From contig CAJFEW010000009.1 in NCBI GenBank assembly GCA_904374805.1, positions 1 through 64,000 of the forward strand: DNA of 64,000 nucleotides, given 5' to 3'. The DNA is from an uncultured Neglectibacter sp. Its GTDB lineage: Bacteria > Bacillota > Clostridia > Oscillospirales > Acutalibacteraceae. Numbering within the stretch: position 1 is the first letter of the stretch; each line of letters opens with the position of its first letter. Below the pieces are notes generated by a model. That model saw only the letters and a program-made list of their open reading frames with translations. It was not told where the DNA came from and searched no databases. Shown piece after piece: positions 61,765 through 64,000 of the stretch. A program made the translations under genes and the position numbers.

Positions 61765-62645
61765 TCAGTTCACACCCAAAAAGACATACTCGGCTTCTGC
61801 CAGCCTGCCAGGACCCCATACATCCATTCCCCTTCCAGCAAGGTGAAGGTGTTCCCCTCCAAGGATACCTCCCGGGTTTCCCCCTGGGCATTTTGGGCGG
61901 TAACTGAAGGAGGCATATAGGGCTCCGTCCCCTCCCAGGTGAGGGTCGCCTGCCCCGTGCCCTCCAACCGGGGAAGCTGCTCCCAGATGGCCTCCGCCTG
62001 GGGGAAAAGCTCGCCGCTCTGCTCCGCCTGATAGGTCCCATCCTCCTGGAGGACATCCCAGATAGACCCTGTCACCAAAGCTTCCGTCTGGGCTTCCCCG
62101 CAGGACACCGTCAACGCAGGGGGCGCCTCCGGGATGGCCTCCCACGCCGCGGCTGCTTTCTCCCCGCTGAGGACATACACGCAGTAGCTGGCGTTTCCGC
62201 TGCCCAGTTCTTCCTCCCACTGGGCGGAAATCTCGTAGATCCAGCCGCCCTCCTTCAACGAAAAGCCCTCCCCCTCCCAGGGGACCTCTGTGCTTTCAGC
62301 AGAAACATTGCCCAGGTCCTCTTCCGGCCAGCAGCAAACGGAAACGCTCTCCGGCGCGGAGGAGCCTTCCCAAAGAAGGGTGGCCTGCCCGTCCCCCAGA
62401 ACCGGGGAAAGCTGGGCATCCAAAGGGTGTATACTGTCCGCCACAACCGCCACCCTCTGGCCGCTTTTGGTGGGGTACTCCCAGCCGTAGGAACCCGAGC
62501 GCAGCAAGGCTTGGGTCTTCCCCGTGGAAAGGGTCAGTTCCGGCGGCTGAGTCAAAGCGCCCTCCTTGGGCTGATCCCCCTGGCAGCCGCAAAGCATCCC
62601 CAGGCACAACCCCAAACACACCAACAGGCTAAACAGCTTTTTCAT
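61765..62645 (-). pseudogene. lipoprotein with duplicated domain, probable frameshift at the C-terminus
   Basis: The main frame (61770-62645) gives 291 aa: a signal with lipobox (MLCGC) and two repeated domains of about 120 aa, each with GQATL-WEG and a GEG/GEW-x-Y aromatic strand (GWIYEISAQW, EWMYGVLAGW). Domain 1 goes on as NASYCVYVLSGE. Domain 2 stops at KPSMSFWV, but the next frame reads AEAEYVFLGVN to a stop at 61765, which matches the expected strand. One extra base near 61800 is the simplest cause. Start MKKLFSLLVC after GGAGG. Confidence 0.65.
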
Positions 62646-62704
62646 GGTATCCTCCAACCTTTCACAGATATTCTACCATTTCCCTCCAACTTCCTACAAG
62701 TCTA

Positions 62705-62734
62705 CAAAAAAGGAGAGGATACAATCTCCTCTCC
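62705..62734 (-). terminator. terminator after uvrA
   Basis: GGAGAGGA paired with TCCTCTCC and followed by T6 on the minus strand. Confidence 0.85.
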
Positions 62735-62743
62735 CAATTTTGG

Positions 62744-64000
62744 TTATTTCCCCAAAAGCGGCTTCAAATACTGGCCCGTGTAGGATTCCGCCACCTGGGC
62801 CACCTGCTCCGGGGTGCCCTGGGCCACAATAGTGCCTCCTCGGTTGCCCCCCTCGGGCCCCAGGTCGATGATGTGGTCGGCGGTCTTGATCAAATCCAAG
62901 TTGTGCTCGATGACCACCACCGTGTTGCCCCCGTCCACCAACCGCTGGAGCACATCGATGAGCCGGTGCACATCGGCGATGTGCAGGCCGGTGGTGGGCT
63001 CGTCCAAAATGTAGATGGTCCGGCCGGTGGAACGCTTGGAAAGCTCCGTGGCCAGCTTCACCCGCTGGGCCTCGCCGCCGGAGAGGGTGGTGGCGGGCTG
63101 GCCCACCTTCACATAGCCCAGACCCACGTCGTAGACTGTCTGCAGCTTTCTTGCCAGCTTGGGAATGTCCCGGAAAAAGTCCAGGGCCTCTTCCACAGTC
63201 ATCTCCAGCACGTCGTAGATGCTCTTGCCCTTGTACTTCACCTCCAGGGTCTCCCGGTTGTACCGGTGGCCCTTGCACACATCACAGGGCACGTACACAT
63301 CCGGCAAAAAGTGCATCTCAATGCAGATGATGCCGTCCCCCTGGCAGGCCTCACACCGGCCGCCCTTTACGTTGAAGGAGAACCGGCTGGCGGTAAAGCC
63401 CCGCATCTTCGCATCCTGGGTGGCGGCGAACAGCTCCCGAATGTCGTTGAACAGGCCGGTGTAAGTGGCCGGGTTGGACCGGGGCGTGCGGCCAATGGGG
63501 GACTGGTCAATCTGGATCACCTTGTCCAAATGCTCCAGGCCCCGGATCTCCTTATGCTTGCCCGGATGGGCGTGGGCTCGGTTCAGCTCGCTGGCCAATT
63601 TTTTGTAGAGGATCTCGTTGATGAGAGAGGATTTGCCCGACCCGGACACCCCGGTGACGCAGACAAACTCCCCCAAGGGGATTTTCACGTTGACGTTTTG
63701 CAGGTTGTTCTGGGAGGCGCCCCGGATCTCCAAAAACTTGCCGTTGCCTTTGCGGCGTTGTTCCGGCACCTCCACCTTCCGCTTGCCGCTGAGATACTGG
63801 CCGGTGAGAGAGGCCTGGCAGTTTTCAATCTCCTGGGGCGGGCCGGCGAAGATCACCTCGCCCCCGTGAACGCCGGCCCCGGGGCCTATATCCACCAGGA
63901 AGTCCGCCTCCCGCATGGTGTCCTCGTCGTGCTCCACCACAATGACGGTGTTGCCCAAATCCCGCAGGTTTTTCAAGGTGTTCAGCAGCTCAAAGAGGAG
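62744..64000 (-). CDS. uvrA: excinuclease ABC subunit A, C-terminal part (runs off window)
   Basis: The last about 418 residues of UvrA, which finds bulky DNA damage with UvrB. The second ABC module is complete: Walker [16 protein letters not shown], a zinc finger (CEACQGDG and [10 protein letters not shown]), the signature [15 protein letters not shown], Walker [16 protein letters not shown] and the switch [19 protein letters not shown]. The frame continues without a stop to the window edge. Confidence 0.97.
   Translation of the reverse strand, partial: LLFELLNTLKNLRDLGNTVIVVEHDEDTMREADFLVDIGPGAGVHGGEVIFAGPPQEIENCQASLTGQYLSGKRKVEVPEQRRKGNGKFLEIRGASQNNLQNVNVKIPLGEFVCVTGVSGSGKSSLINEILYKKLASELNRAHAHPGKHKEIRGLEHLDKVIQIDQSPIGRTPRSNPATYTGLFNDIRELFAATQDAKMRGFTASRFSFNVKGGRCEACQGDGIICIEMHFLPDVYVPCDVCKGHRYNRETLEVKYKGKSIYDVLEMTVEEALDFFRDIPKLARKLQTVYDVGLGYVKVGQPATTLSGGEAQRVKLATELSKRSTGRTIYILDEPTTGLHIADVHRLIDVLQRLVDGGNTVVVIEHNLDLIKTADHIIDLGPEGGNRGGTIVAQGTPEQVAQVAESYTGQYLKPLLGK

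Overview
The window is high-GC, gene-dense DNA from a Gram-positive, Clostridia-type bacterium, most likely an Oscillospiraceae-like gut anaerobe. The evidence is an IspH-ribosomal protein S1 fusion, T-box leaders, UPF0371/DUF1846, DUF4317 and DUF5685 proteins, an FHA-FtsW fusion, AGGAGG ribosome-binding sites and frequent TTG/GTG starts. Most genes lie on the minus strand. I saw no tRNA, rRNA, CRISPR array, prophage or transposase. All assignments come from reading the sequence; no database search was run.

Layout. 1-1109: a polyamine operon (speD and the start of an Orn/Lys/Arg decarboxylase), preceded by a promoter-to-terminator structured RNA of about 380 nt that I cannot assign to a family. 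1628-7076: a frameshifted DUF4317 gene, a small membrane protein, an FGGY sugar kinase, UPF0371 and a second frameshifted gene. 7237-10538: an operon for D-amino-acid breakdown (D-threonine-aldolase-type PLP enzyme, N-acyl-D-amino-acid deacylase, RidA). 10696-16197: two T-box transcription units. One encodes an HTH-cupin-acyl-CoA synthetase fusion. The other, with a probable Leu (CUG) specifier, encodes a YkvI-like transporter and an iron alcohol dehydrogenase. 16409-19595: Mrp ATPase and a two-component system with a probable self-operator. 19600-21420: mosaic intergenic repeats around a cytidylate-kinase-like gene. 21430-23497: ApbE, a NusG-II-domain protein and a Gx-type membrane protein, suggesting flavin/quinone redox work at the membrane. 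24149-25746: a CorC/HlyC transporter behind a strong promoter and a structured leader. 25908-28658: Sir2, exonuclease III, cyclophilin and one unknown. 28738-34217: a nucleoside/sugar catabolic operon. 34240-35896: two paralogous membrane proteins behind a tandem 21-bp repeat. 35900-36780: a second repeat block.

36822-44584 is an envelope and secretion block (PBP, FHA-FtsW, hexapeptide-repeat protein, lipoprotein, SecA). 44874-47950 is a second two-component system with a triple PepSY protein. 48146-52814 holds an amidase, a metallo-beta-lactamase-fold protein, a small kinase and SecDF. 53042-58204 is the conserved order flavoprotein, cmk, plsC, ispH-rpsA, interrupted by five 71-72 bp tandem hairpin repeats. 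58208-64000 holds an RpiR regulator, a membrane protein, a J-domain/DUF5685 pair, a duplicated-domain lipoprotein with a probable frameshift, and the 3' part of uvrA.

The best candidates for something undescribed are the structured RNA before speD, the T-box-controlled HTH-cupin-synthetase fusion, the corC leader, and the two repeat systems.
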